From Tetrapyrgos nigripes (lineage: Eukaryota; Basidiomycota; Agaricomycetes; Agaricales; Campanellaceae): a DNA stretch of 64,000 nucleotides. The stretch is from the NCBI GenBank assembly GCA_013368315.1, contig JAACJM010000231.1, positions 62,001 to 126,000 of the forward strand, read 5' to 3'. The notes beneath the pieces were generated by a model. That model saw nothing but the letters and a program-made list of their open reading frames with translations. It was not told where the DNA came from and searched no databases. Each line of letters begins with the position of its first letter. Positions within the stretch are counted from its first letter, which is position 1. Positions 26,038-37,319 of this stretch are shown here, in pieces. The position numbers and the translations under genes are program-made.

Positions 26038-26446
26038 GTGTCTGCCTTGTCATCTTCGTCTGCTCAGTCTGTTACATCTGCCCATCTGCCCCATCTGCCT
26101 TGTCTGCTTTGTCTGCCCTGTCTGCCTTGTCTCTGCTCCATCTGCCTTGTCTGCCTTGTCTGCTCTGTCTGCTCTGTCTGCCTCGTGTGCTTCGTGTGCT
26201 TCATCTGCCCTGTCTGCCCCATCTGCCTTGTCTGCCCCTTCTGCCTTGTCTGCCTTGTCTGCCCCGTCTGCCCCATCTGCCTTGTCTGCCCCATCTGCCT
26301 TGTCTGCCTCATTTGCTCTGTCTGCCTTGTCTGCCTCATTTGCTCTGTCTGCCTCGTCTTCCCCGTTTGCCTCGTCTGCCTCATCTGCTCCGTCTGCCTC
26401 ATGTGCCTTGTCTGCTCCATCTGCCTCGTCTGCCTCCACTTATATC
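26038..26446 (+). repeat. TCTGCC 9-bp minisatellite, left arm, outer part
   Basis: About 45 units of a 9-bp repeat with consensus TCTGCCNYG. The first 150 bp or so match the reverse complement of 45330-45475, so they belong to the terminal inverted repeat. Because units are 9 bp without stops, all frames stay open, giving false proteins of SALSALS, LPCLPCL, CLVCLVC or ADEADEA type. Confidence 0.92.
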
Positions 26447-26486
26447 TGCTACATTCATGTATCAATATGGACAGTTGTCCATATTA

Positions 26487-27774
26487 CAGTCATGTACCAG
26501 TCCTTGAGACACAAATTTGAGTTCTGTCTCTAGTACTCGATACATGGCAAATATACGAAATCTTTTTTTCGCAAAGTATCTTGTAAGCTACAATAAGTAG
26601 TATCTAATAGTAGTGGATGTAGCAGAGGAATTTTTTCTTCAAGAAAGTCCAAATGTCACGCTTTCAGGTTCCTTGAGACACTGTGACAATGTTAAGTAAG
26701 CAACCTCAATCCTCATCCATTTCGCCGTCCTCATTCCTCTCATTGTTGCCTTCGCCGCCTTCAGCCCCTTCCTCATCTCCATCAACAGTCTGGGATGCTT
26801 CCCTGTTTGTCCCAATCACGTTTGTCTTGACATAGGCAAACCAATGTTCCACCACATGTTTGTTCAAGGCACCGGCTCTTTGTGTATCCAAGGATTTACT
26901 CCAATAGGTATCAATTTCTGGATGTCGTGCATAGAAGTCGTATAACCATCTCTTGCCTACTTTCTCGTACTTTTCTCCATACTTGTTAAATAGAATATGA
27001 TTTGCGAATTCTTCAATCTGTAATTTCGTGGGCCCCTGGGTGCGATTTCCTAATTTTACGATATGATCTGCGATGATGCGCTCCTCTGCTTCGGTCAGCT
27101 TCTGCTTTGATGCATTGAATTCCTGGATGGTGCGACCTCCCCTCGCTCTTCTGCTTAATGTTGACCTGTCCACCCTGTACTCCAGTGCAATCTTTCGCAA
27201 GCCCTTTCTTTTGTCTTCGGGTTTTTTTTGCTCTTCTGTGTACGCGTTGACTGCTAACTCCAATTGGCCAGCTTTCTGCTGAGATGCGTCGTGGGCCTTC
27301 CTGAGTTGAGACTGTGCTTTCCCTACCATAACAGGCAGGTTTAAATGAAGAGATGATGTGGAGAACGAAGTGGAAATAAATGAAGTGCGATGGTCGTGTC
27401 AAGCTGTCACGCTTTTCGCGACCTTTTTTTTCAACAACTTTCTACCACATTTGTTATCGATCCACTGCCTAAACAAGCATTGGTACTTCAAGATATAATC
27501 CTTATCTTCGTCATCAAGCAAAATTTGGGACCAAAATCACCCTTAAAACAGTCTCCAGACACATCTCAAAATTTGATGCGTCTCAAAATGAGTCAAATTA
27601 GACATTCATCTGGGCACCACACCCGCAAATCTCACTCATGATGGCCAACGCTTTCTCAAAAGATGAAGGTAGTGTATATCTATATTTTTGACTAACTTAG
27701 AAGCAGAAAGAAAGATAGTAATCATAAGATATACATAGATTTTCGCAAGTGTCTCAAGGACCGGTACATGACTG
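26487..27774 (-). mobile_element. Pogo/Fot1-like element, TA target site
   Basis: 1,288 bp bounded by TA duplications (26485-26486 and 27775-27776). Its 26-bp terminal inverted repeats, cagtcatgtaccagtccttg at the left, have one mismatch. It encodes a short DNA-binding protein on the minus strand. Ends and TA target preference fit the pogo/Fot1 branch of Tc1/mariner. It is inserted in the left arm of the foldback. Confidence 0.9.
26706..27329 (-). CDS. Pogo-type transposase DNA-binding region only (Psq HTH plus CENP-B HTH)
   Basis: 207 residues and intact. Residues about 24-68 form a Psq-like helix-turn-helix (LAVNAYTEEQ...KIALEYRVDRSTLSRRARGG). Residues about 80-155 form a CENP-B-type HTH (LTEAEERIIADHIVKLGNR ... 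KVGKRWLYDFYARHPEI). It then ends in a very acidic tail (DGDEEGAEGGEGNNERNEDG) instead of a DDE nuclease domain, which would need some 200 further residues. It could bind the element ends but not cut. Either it is a deletion derivative with a fused acidic tail, or an intron-separated catalytic exon has been lost, because little coding space remains before 26487. Confidence 0.8.
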   Translation of the reverse strand: MVGKAQSQLRKAHDASQQKAGQLELAVNAYTEEQKKPEDKRKGLRKIALEYRVDRSTLSRRARGGRTIQEFNASKQKLTEAEERIIADHIVKLGNRTQGPTKLQIEEFANHILFNKYGEKYEKVGKRWLYDFYARHPEIDTYWSKSLDTQRAGALNKHVVEHWFAYVKTNVIGTNREASQTVDGDEEGAEGGEGNNERNEDGEMDED

Positions 27775-29812
27775 TATCTGATACATCCACAAGGAAAACT
27801 TTCCATAGGCCAAAAAACAGACTGGCCCTACGGGTTATTTCCCACGGCTAGAGTGGGGCACTGGGGGTGGGTCTGGTAGGCCTTTCCTTATCAAGCAGTG
27901 AGCAGAACAGTCCGGGGTTTTTTCCCATGCATGCTAAACAGTGAGCGGGGGCTTTAGGGGGCGGGGGACGGGTTTTTCCCATGCTCCAAAATTTGATAGG
28001 AGGTGCAGGTGATCAGTAGGGCCCCGAATCTGCAAATAGAATAGGGGTATATGCTGTGGCTGGCTCAGAAAATGCAAAATACATTCCTGGAGCCGGCAAT
28101 AAAAAATGATAAAATGACATAAGTAGATACGATAGTGTATTTTGGGTTCCTGAATCTGAATATACACTTAGATTTACAATATCTGCAGTGGTTATTGAGA
28201 TATGGCCAAAATACTGCCCAAAATATAGCAAAAGAGGAGGATGGGTACTAGCCATTGCATCAAATCAGCTCTGATCACCATGTGGTTTGGTAGGGTATTG
28301 CATATAAACTTTCTAAACATGGGAATATGGTTTATTATATTTTATCATCAGGCCCTGAGGAGCTGTACCCAATTTACTGTCAAAAAGCCCAAAACTTCGG
28401 ATGGCCATAGACACTGTATGCTATAGCATCTGATATAACTATGGATATGTCTCCTAGGGTATTTTTGCTCACTGAATCCGAATTTCCACTTGGATGAGCT
28501 CTATATACTCTGGTTCTGCAGATATTGAGTACTTACCCCTAAACATAGGCACCTGTGGCACCTACAAATATGTACCTTATAAAATGGGATGGGTGGGTCT
28601 AAAAGTGCTTATTGATGCTGTAAACACAAATATGAAGTCGTATCCTCTATATGACAAAGATCCAAGACTCTATTTCCAATTTATTGCCAGAAAATTGCCA
28701 CAGAAGCAAAAAAAGTGAAATGGCCATAGACACTGCATGCTATAGCATCTGATATAACTATGGATATGTCTCCTAGGGTATTTCTGGTCACTGAATCTGA
28801 ATTTCCACTTGGGTAAGCTCTATATACTCTGGTTCTGTGGATATTGAGTACTTACCCCTAAACATAGGCACCTGTGGCACCTGGAAATATGTGACTTCAT
28901 ATTTGTGCTTACAGCATCAATAAGCACTTTTAGACCAACCCATCCCATTTTATAAGGTACATATTTGTAGGTGCCACAGGTGCCTATGTTTAGGGGTAAG
29001 TACTCAATATCCACAGAACCAGAGTATATAGAGCTTATCCAAGTGGAAATTCAGATTCAGTGAGCAAAAATACCCTAGGAGACATATCCATAGTTATATC
29101 AGATGCTATAGCATACAGTGTTTATGGCCATCCGAAGTTTTGGGCTTTTTTGACAGTAAATTGGGTACAGCTCCTCAGGGCCTGACGATACAATATAATA
29201 AACCATATTCCCATGTTCAGAAAGTCTATATGCAGTATCCTACCAAACCACATGGTGATCAGAGCTGATTTGATGCAATGGCTAGTACCCATCCTCCTCT
29301 TTTGCTATATTTTGGGCAGTATTTTGGCCATATCTCAATAACCACTGCAGATATTGTAAATCTAAGTGTATATTCAGATTCAGGAACCCAAAATACACTA
29401 TCATATCTACTTATGTCATTTTATCATTTTTTATTGCCGGCTCCAGGAATGTATTTTGCATTTTCGGAGCCAGCCACAGCATATACCCCTATTCTATTTG
29501 CAGATTCGGGGCCCTACTGATCACCTGCACCTCCTATCAAATTTTGAAGCGTGGGAAAACCCCGCCCCTCCGCCCCCTAAAGCCCCTGCTCACTGTCTAG
29601 CATGCATGGGAAAAAACCCCGGACTGTTCTGCTCACTGCTTTATAAGGAAAGGCCTACCAGACCCACCCCCAGTGCCTCACTCTAGCTGTGGGAAATAAC
29701 CCGTAGGGCCAGTCTGTTTTTTGGCCTATGGAAATTTTTCCTTGGGGATGTATCAGATAATATGGACAACTGTCCATGATTGATGCATGAATCTAGCAGC
29801 TATAGCTATTGC

Positions 29813-30762
29813 CTCATCTTCCCCGTCTGCCTCGTCTGCCTTGTCTGCTTCGTCTGCTCCGTCTGCCTTGTCTTCCCCGTCTGCCTCATCTGCCTCGTCT
29901 GTTTCATCTGCTTTGTCTGCCTCGTTTGCCTCGTCTGCCTCATCTGCCTTGTCTGCCTTGTCTTCCCCGTCTGCCTTGTCTGCCTTGTCTGCCCTGTCTG
30001 CCTTGTCTGCCTTGTCTGCTCCGTCTGCCTCGTCTTCCCCATCTGCCTTGTCTGCCTTGTCTGCCCCGTCTGCCTTGTCTGCCTTGTCTACCCCATCTGC
30101 CTTGTCTGCTGCGTCTTCCGCGTCTGTCTTGTCTGCCTGTCTGCCTCGTCTGCTCTGTCTTCCTCGTCTGCCTCGTCTGCCCCATCTGCCTTGTCTGCTT
30201 CGTCTGCCCCGTCTGCCTTGTCTGCTTCGTCTGCCCCGTCTGCCTCATCTGCCTCGTCTGCTCTGTCTGCCTCGTCTGCTCCGTCTGCTCCGTCTCGTCT
30301 GCTTCGTCTGCTCCGTCTGCTCTGTCTTGTCTGCCTCGTCTGCTCCGTCTTGTCTGCCTCGTCTGCTCCGTCTTGTCTGCCTCGTCTGCTCCGTCTTGTC
30401 TGCCTCGTCTGCTCCGTCTTGTCTGCCTCGTCTGCTCCGTCTTGTCTGCCTCGTCTGCTCCGTCTTGTCTGCCTCGTCTGCTCCGTCTTGTCTGCCTCAT
30501 CTGCTCCGTCTGCCTCGTCTGCTCCATCTGCCTCGTCTGCCTTGTCTGCTCCGTCTGCCTCGTCTGCTTCATCTGCCCCGTCTGCCTTGTCTGCTCCGTC
30601 TGCTCCGTCTGCTCTGTCTCGTCTGCCTTGTCTGCCTTGTCTGCTCCATCTGCCCCGTCTGCCCCGTCTGCCCCGTCTGCCTTGTCTGCCGCTCTGTCTG
30701 CCTTGTCTGCTTTGTCTGCCTCGTCTTCCCCGTCTGCCTCGTCTGCCCTGTCTGCCTCGTGA
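29813..30762 (+). repeat. TCTGCC 9-bp minisatellite, left arm, inner part
   Basis: About 105 units in the same orientation as 26038-26446. The two parts are one array split by the foldback. A higher-order unit of 24 bp (tctgcctcgtctgctccgtcttg) repeats about seven times at 30335-30490. All frames are open and give artefactual low-complexity proteins on both strands. Confidence 0.92.
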
Positions 30763-31060
30763 GGCGATTCAGTACCAATATCAAGATACACCTGGTAAGC
30801 CCCACAAACAATATTGCAATATGGGTGGGGGACCCTCACATATCGATGGGGCAGGGGTATTGGGGCCAGTATCGCAATACGGGCTGGGGTCCCCAGGCAT
30901 ATACCATTCCGGGTATTCCCTTGATAGTGCCAGCCACATGCTGCTTATATAAAATTGTAGAAAACCTTTTCTTTTGCCATTTTCCATCATTTATTGCTCG
31001 GCTCGAAACTTTTATTGCTCGGCTGCCTATTTTTCCCGTCTTGTCGGTTCACAGTCCCTT
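30763..31060. repeat. Inner end of the left arm, diverged inverted match to 43490-43837
   Basis: Next to the minisatellite, blocks such as ttgcaatatgggtggg, ggggccagtatc and atacgggctgg align in order with the reverse complement of 43490-43837 (ttgtaatataggtggg, ggggccatatct, atacaggctgg). This suggests the ancestral inverted repeats extended past the minisatellites. Confidence 0.5.
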
Positions 31061-32546
31061 TTGGTATGTACTATATAGTTATCCCACGCCTCCCCACCAC
31101 TCTACCAATGACAATGACTCGCACCACTCTTGGGTCAATCCCACACCTCCCCACCACTCTGCTAACGACAATGACTTGCCCCATCAACAGTGCTTCTGGG
31201 TAACTACTCATTGATTTCTCTTTCAACGCATAACTAATCAACACACTTCCTTCAGTGTCCCAATCGGCGCCAAAGCTCCCCAAGGAGTAGTAAGCAGTGT
31301 TTCGGAGGACTTGAGGACAGGGTACATAACAGAGGGTACACAATGCAAAAGGTGCGCAATCCGCTTGTAAATTCCTTGCATAGCACTTATCTCTTTCCTC
31401 ATTAGTATTGTCAGAGACGAAAGTTCGCTTCCACCAATCACCTCTCTCCCAGGCATTGTTGCTGACAGCGATGATGATCTCCCTCCGCTCGAAGATGATG
31501 ACGGATGCTTATACGACAACTCACACGTTCTAAGGCCTCTAACTCCACAGTCTAACAGCACTGGATCTCAAGCTATGCTCCAAACATACGTTTTCTTCTC
31601 GGACCATGCGATCAATTGACAACTAATGGCTGACTGTCGTTTTCTTCAGACATTTGCTGTTCCTTTCATGTTTCCTATTCAGACCATCATCGTGCTGTCG
31701 TTTGGAGAAGCTCTATCACCGCTCTGTTTACTCTGAACTTCCAGCCTTGGCCCAAGTATGATGACATGCCTATTGGCACATGTAGCATATGACAGTACTA
31801 GTCTTTCTTTCAACAGTTTGAAGGTGCATAGTAAATTGTAATACCAATGTAACCATTCCCATCAAATTTGAATTATTGAACCTTTCAAAACACCTTTTCA
31901 AGGGGTACACATTTGTTAACATCATTAGATATCATTTTTCATTGGCCAGGGGTGAGGGTCCGCTTAGATATTTATGATTAAAGTCTTACATACGAACTAT
32001 GAGTGCTTTATGTATTTACAAGATCAAGTATCCTTCTTCCCCGCTTCACAGTAGTATTTAACTCGTTGGCACTGCAACACTTTCAGCAATACAAGACTCA
32101 ACCCATGGATTGCCTTCTTAGCAGGAACATTCACTAGCGCTAGCAGACCTGTATTCCTGAAGAATTGATGATTTCCGCAGGTTACAAAGTCGCAAGACAC
32201 GTCGTGGTAGACCCTGGTAGACCCTAAGACACCTGCGGGACAGTTTACCGGAAATATCCGACAGTTGATGCAATCTGACAAATTGAAGACCTCTTAAACT
32301 CCACCAAGTCCCATTGAAGTACCCTTCATTAAACGCATAGGTCCACGCATCCTGTTTCTACGTCTTTTTGTAGAAACAGGATGCATGGGCCAACTGCAAA
32401 CAAGTAATACTTATACATGGTTCTAAGCTAGACCTCTACCTGCGTCTAGACTTCTTGGCAGCTCCCGTCGTCTTCGTCTGAGCTTCCTTGGCAACCATAG
32501 ATCGGGTCCTCCTTTCTCCACCTGAGTCGTCGACCACATCAGATTT
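31061..32546. other. Mostly non-coding interior of the element
   Basis: A 60-bp near-duplication occurs at 31081-31190 (cctccccaccactct twice). One possible plus-strand exon reads SLPPITSLPGIVADSDDDLP at about 31416-31475, typical of disordered fungal protein, but no gene can be built around it. On the minus strand 32281-32024 is open without a known motif. Confidence 0.35.
32347..32384. repeat. Perfect 15-bp hairpin
   Basis: GCATCCTGTTTCTAC, an 8-nt loop (gtcttttt), then GTAGAAACAGGATGC. It lies 160-200 bp beyond the 3' end of the minus-strand gene at 32547, so it would form in that transcript as well as in DNA. Confidence 0.85.
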
Positions 32547-35183
32547 TCATTTAGCCCCTCGTGGAGGAGGAGTCATGCCATACTCAATCACTCTGCCCAA
32601 TGTCTCCTCTACATCCCTAGCCAACAGTACCCAGTCTGCAAGCAGGATCCTTTGCTCATCAGATCTTTGCTCACCAACCTCCCCCATAAGCAAATTGAGC
32701 ACCCACACCATACCACAGATAACATGCCAAACCCCGTTATGACCTGAGGTGCGATCTAATGGGGCCCAGTCCTCATCATCAGACTCTCAGATTGGTACGA
32801 CATCTTTCCACCATCCCTTCAAGTCATCCATCAATGCTGTACGTGCCTCATCGTTCTGCACCCGGATATCCGGCAATGCGGGCCTGCCAATTTTCTCCCA
32901 CATCTTCAACAAGCCCAGCTCCTTTTGGCTCTTCACCGAACCATTGCTCTCGGTAAACTGGAACTCCTCCTCGTACTCAATGAACATATCCATCAGCGTC
33001 TCTAAGTCCTCGAAAAAGTCCTCTCTTGGTCTGTCATCGAAGTGCTGTCCCCACACATGCAAATACGTCCGCATTTCCTTCCAAAACTTCCCCTCTTTCT
33101 GATGTTTCCAGGGTACTTCGTCGTCTACTTCCATCTGGTCTTGCTTACTGTTCCTGGTGGATACAGTCATCGACGTTTCATTGGAAGGAGGATTTCCGGA
33201 GTTGGAACTGGTTGGTTCCGAGTCAGTAGTAAGAGTTGATGACATGTCATGTGTACCATGAGGAGAATCGTGAGTAATCCCACAAGAATTGGCACCAGGT
33301 TCCAACTGAGGCACATGGCTTTGAAGAGGAGGGGTACGAGCTGTAGATGGCTGGGAACCAGGAGATTCGGAGGGACTAGGAGTGGGACAAGCTGTAGATG
33401 GTTGAGAACCCGCAGGTTCGGAAGGACGAGGAATGGGATGAGTTGTAGACGGTTGAGAGTCAGAAGGTTTCAAAGGATGGGGAGAGGGTTCGGCAAGATT
33501 GGTAGCCATATCTGTGCATGTAGAAGCCCCCTGGACCCCAGGGTTCATGTTTGCAGAGTTTCGGCTGGGACCTGGTTTTTGTTTGCTGCCTTTGTGAGCT
33601 TTGCTTGTCCCAGAGGATGCTGACATTGATGTATTAGCGGAGCTGCCTTCTGGAAGGTCTGATCTGGTATTAGGGGTACAGTACTTTGATAGAATTGACC
33701 AGTCACTCACTGAAAAGCATTTCGCCAAATCGTACCAGTGAAGACTCTGTCGCTGCATAACCCACAGGGTCATACTTTGGCCAACTCAGTGGTGGATCCA
33801 GTTGACTTTGATCTTGCTCAGAATGGAAGGGTTACGTCCAAAAAACACCGTTGAGACACCCATATTCAAATCCTCAGCCAAAGCTTTGTTAAATTTTGAC
33901 ACCGCCGGTCCCCAACGTTTGAGAGCTCTGCAACATACACGCTGTCAATAAATCAATAGTGAGTCTCCCAAAAAACAGTACTTACACGATCATTTCTTCC
34001 GCAGTCTTCTCATCACGCACGACGTCTTTATTTCCTTCCTCCCAAGATTTCATCGCCACCTCATACTCCTCAGTCTGCTTTTCCTCAATTTCTGCCTTGA
34101 AACTATCACTCTGAGCCAGATAAACGGCCTGGGACACTTCATAATTCATCTTCACTCGGACTGGGGGCTTCCTCTCCTCTGAACTGTTGTTTGCAGTTCT
34201 CCAAGCCACATACTCCTTCTCCACCTTCCTAAACTCTGCATCTGCTTGTGCCTTCACCATTTTCTGATAGTAAAGCCTCTGAAACAGCTGTACTGGGTCT
34301 CCACGAGTTGGTTTGGGCTTCTTCTTCTTGCTTCCGGTCACCACGAGCACTTGGTCCAATATGTCGTTTGGATCTTGAACTCGATGGCGTTCAGCACGGT
34401 AATAGTTGCCGATCTTCTGCTTACAAGGTTTAGTGATGTCGTTATACTTATACAAGTCAAGATATGTACACACCTTCCACATCAAGCTGAAACCGGCTTT
34501 CTTCACTCCTTGCTCTTTGGCAGATAGATTGTACCAGCCAAAATGTTTAGCCACTTGGGTGAAGCTAGCCACATCAAGTATGTGGTCGTCATCAGCCTCA
34601 GCCGGCTTCTCGGTAGCAGAAGATCCGTCTTGAGTAGGATTGGCAGGATTGTTTGTAGCTGTCTTCGTGGTATCATTGGGCTGGGTGGTATCACCGTCAG
34701 GAAAATGAGAGGAAGAACCATTCGACGGCTCCTTTTCTTGAGAGATAGCTGGGCTGGGTAACTCCTGAGCGCCATTTTCACTGTGGCCACCTTGGGAAGC
34801 AGGCGGCTCAGCAGCACCTGACTCGCCGTCCAAAGATCCCTGTTCTGGATTTTGCGATGCACTGGACAAGGCAGAACTATCTTGGGTTCTGGCAGCCTCT
34901 TTGGAAGATAGTCAGACTGAAGAAGCTCCTATGCAGATAATTTACCCTTACCATTGCCCTCTTCCTGCTCTTCCTTAATAATAGCCTTCACGGCTTCGAC
35001 ACCGAATTTGATGTAGAACTTTGTGGTGATAGACGTGTAAAACGTCCCGACCATTCTGTTGTCATCACACTTGATGAACTCCTCCTGATTGTCCTTGAGA
35101 AAGGCTTCATGTTGTGGGTTTTTGGCAACCCAGGACAGAACACCCAGTTTCTTCTTGTCTGCCTTGGTTTTGCAGCGTGTCAT
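32547..35183 (-). pseudogene. Unknown TE-associated basidiomycete protein
   Basis: Four or more exons. Exon 1 (35183 to about 34951) starts MTRCKTKADKKKLGVLSWVA and contains GTFYTSITTKFYIKFGVEAV. Exon 2 (about 34900-33985) is a Ser/Glu/Asp-rich linker, then HFGWYNLSAKEQGVKKAGFS and a charged helical region. The next part (about 33925-33700) reads LKRWGPAVSKFNKALAEDLN and then WPKYDPVGYAATESSLVRFG in another frame, suggesting a frameshift near 33820. A Pro/Ser repeat (SEPAGSQPSTACPTPSPS type) precedes WKHQKEGKFWKEMRTYLHVW. An in-frame TGA at 32787-32789 precedes ESDDEDWAPLD and the final exon, ending TPPPRGAK. I recognise the pattern from multicopy mushroom proteins but know no function. Confidence 0.55.
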
Positions 35184-35600
35184 AGGATGGAGAATGAGAA
35201 GGTAAGCAACAATTGTGTTTTGGTATGGGCTGGGGTAAGTACTTGCGGAATCTGTGAAAATAAAAGTCCAGCCACATAGTTCTAATATACTCGACTTGTC
35301 ACATGTAATACTGGGGTAAGTAAGTACTTGCGGATTCTGTGAAAAAAAAAAATCCAGCCACATATTTCTAATATAAGTTCTCTATTCACTCTTGAAATTG
35401 GGTGTGTTTGCAGCACGTCATAGGATGGAGAATGAGAAGGTAAGCAACGATTGTGTTTTGATACAGACTGGGGTAAGTACTTGCAGAATCTGTGAAAATA
35501 AAAGTCATGCCAAGTAATTCTAATATACACGACTCACATGCGACAGTCTGGGGTAAGTAAGTACTTGCGGATTTTAATATAATTTCCTTATCACTCTCGA
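35167..35600. repeat. Tandem duplication over the 5' end of the minus-strand gene
   Basis: About 236 bp (35167-35402) repeated at 35406-35600, both beginning with tgcagc-gtcataggatggagaatgagaagg. Each copy contains two sub-copies of an about 80-bp unit (ctggggtaagtacttgcgga ... ttctaatata), so the unit occurs four times at about 35228, 35311, 35469 and 35549. The duplicate includes the start codon and presumptive promoter. Confidence 0.85.
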
Positions 35601-35639
35601 AATTGTGCCACTCTTAGTTTACCGGTCCATGTCATGTGA

Positions 35640-37310
35640 CCCGTTCCCTCCTCATTGCCTTGAGCTTCACTGCACTTTTGCCACTGTATTATTGAGCTCT
35701 AGAAGTTTTTTAACCTTTTTTTAACCTTTGTCCATATAGAATTGAGTGGTTTGGCTACAATAGCACATAGTCTAGATGACCCTTGTACCTCAGCGCCCTT
35801 TCATTTCCCCATCGATCATGTGATCAGGCGATTATTATCGCAAAAAGCTGTAGCCCACACACTGGATGATGCATATGGTTCCCTTCCGGTCCAGGATGAA
35901 CTACATTCTGGGTCCTCTTTGCCCTCTTCTCGTCAGCACCCTCTTCAACTCCTCAATACGTTCTGGGTCCTGTTCTCCCTCCCCCGTCTTGTCAGCGCCC
36001 TCTTCAACTCCCTGAAGCCTCCCTCTTTCCATGTCACTTTACTCCCTTCCACTTCTAGGACCACCCTTCTCGTTCTACAAAGCATGAGCTAGTCGGTAAA
36101 TGATCCTCATCCGCTGATTGTCAGACTTGGTTGCAAAGTATTTGCCATGTCTTGCACCAAGTGCGTACCCTTCTCTCTATTGGTTTCTTTAACTCTTCCT
36201 CTTGATCGTTCAGTCAAAATAGGCCACCGGTAGTAGACTGCACAGGGCGTGTTTTTGGACTACTAGTTGCCCATCCTCCTGACGATCTTTCTGTATCAGA
36301 ACAAACTGGCCCCAATCTTCGCAACCATAGGGACAATGGTCAGAAGGTATGTCATCCTACTCCTCTATAACGTTAACGGTGGCTCTGCTTTCGACGTAGA
36401 CTGACACTAATACAGGCAGCAGACTCCAATCTTGTTCCTCACTGGATTAACAGCATATTCGCTGCCATCACCAACGTCAAAAACTACATATTTGGTTGGT
36501 GAGCTATCTCCACTCTTCGTCTCTTCTAACACTATCCCCTCAGCATTCATGACCCATAGGAACGTTCCCATTGCCTCTAATCAGTGCCCATAAGTCCTTC
36601 CCAACTGTTTTAATGCCTCTAGTATCTAACCTACGTAGATACTCCTAGGAACGTTCCCATTGCCTCCGAGTAATCAGTGCCTTCAGTCCTTCCCAACTGG
36701 TTTAATGCCTCTAGTATCTAACCTATGTTGATACTCTGGTCTATTTCAGTATGCGGACGATGGATGAAGGACTAGGGTATTGACTCCGAGGGAGTCACTA
36801 ATACTACTCTAAATTATCTGAAGTTAAATATCTACACAATACCTAACCTGTACATTTAACAATTACTGTATAGACTTTCAGACCAACCCCGGTGAATGTC
36901 CCAAACTCGACGAGCAGTGTGAACTTGAGTGGTGCTTATGTGAGCACATTCTGAATGTCAGAGTGAAGTTAGTGATAGGAGTACAAGGCTGAGTCCTTGT
37001 TTTATTGCACGTTGGACTAGCCTGTCTTCCAGTTATTGCAACAGTGAATTCTTAATGCAGTCCTGGAGCTTATAACTCAATTTTGTAGTGATCAGCCTTA
37101 AAATGAAAAAGCCAGACAAAACAGGTTTTGACGCAGTCAGATCAACTTATTAGATGTCGCGCAAGGTTTCTTTCTCTTGTTTTATCTTCCTCTTCCACAT
37201 GCCGCATGCAAAACTCTATCATACTAGGGCTCAGCAGAAAGCTGCTAATTGCGCTAAAAGCCAAAGACATTATCAAAAATAATTATGTTCGAAGTCTCAT
37301 CTTATGTAGC
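35640..37310 (+). other. Decayed coding fragments, no assembled gene
   Basis: A short plus-strand segment at about 36210-36350 reads PPVVDCTGRVFGLLVAHPPD, and another at about 36418-36500 reads PHWINSIFAAITNVKNYIFG. They resemble pieces of a common unnamed mushroom protein with a VFAVLAGRP-type motif. I cannot connect them. Confidence 0.35.
36558..36742. repeat. Tandem duplication of about 93 bp
   Basis: taggaacgttcccattgcct ... tctagtatctaacctacgtagatactc at 36558 is repeated from 36651 with few changes. Confidence 0.85.
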
Positions 37311-37319
37311 TAACCAGTC

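Larger units (their letters stand above)
26447..29806. mobile_element. Foldback (long-inverted-repeat) element, itself split by a pogo-like insertion
   Basis: The ends are inverted copies. Left reads ctgctacattcatgtatcaatatggac; right reads the complement of ctgctagattcatgcatcaatcatggac (29763-29800). Without the pogo-like insert the arms continue as tctgatacatcc (27777) against ggatgtatcaga (29746), with a symmetry centre near 28768. Each arm encodes the same meaningless 80-codon frame (28255-28013 minus and 29278-29520 plus), so the arms are nearly identical. The centre contains an extra direct copy (28402-28580 again at 28723-28890). No transposase is present. The element sits inside the minisatellite, which resumes at 29813. 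Confidence 0.8.

Noticed and set aside
28013..29520. Identical 80-residue proteins on opposite strands
   Set aside because: They are mirror copies in the two arms of the foldback; no known motif and no independent evidence of coding.
29780..31214. 390-475 residue Ser/Ala/Leu or Cys/Leu/Val proteins
   Set aside because: Same minisatellite artefact; the frames run from the foldback end into unrelated sequence.
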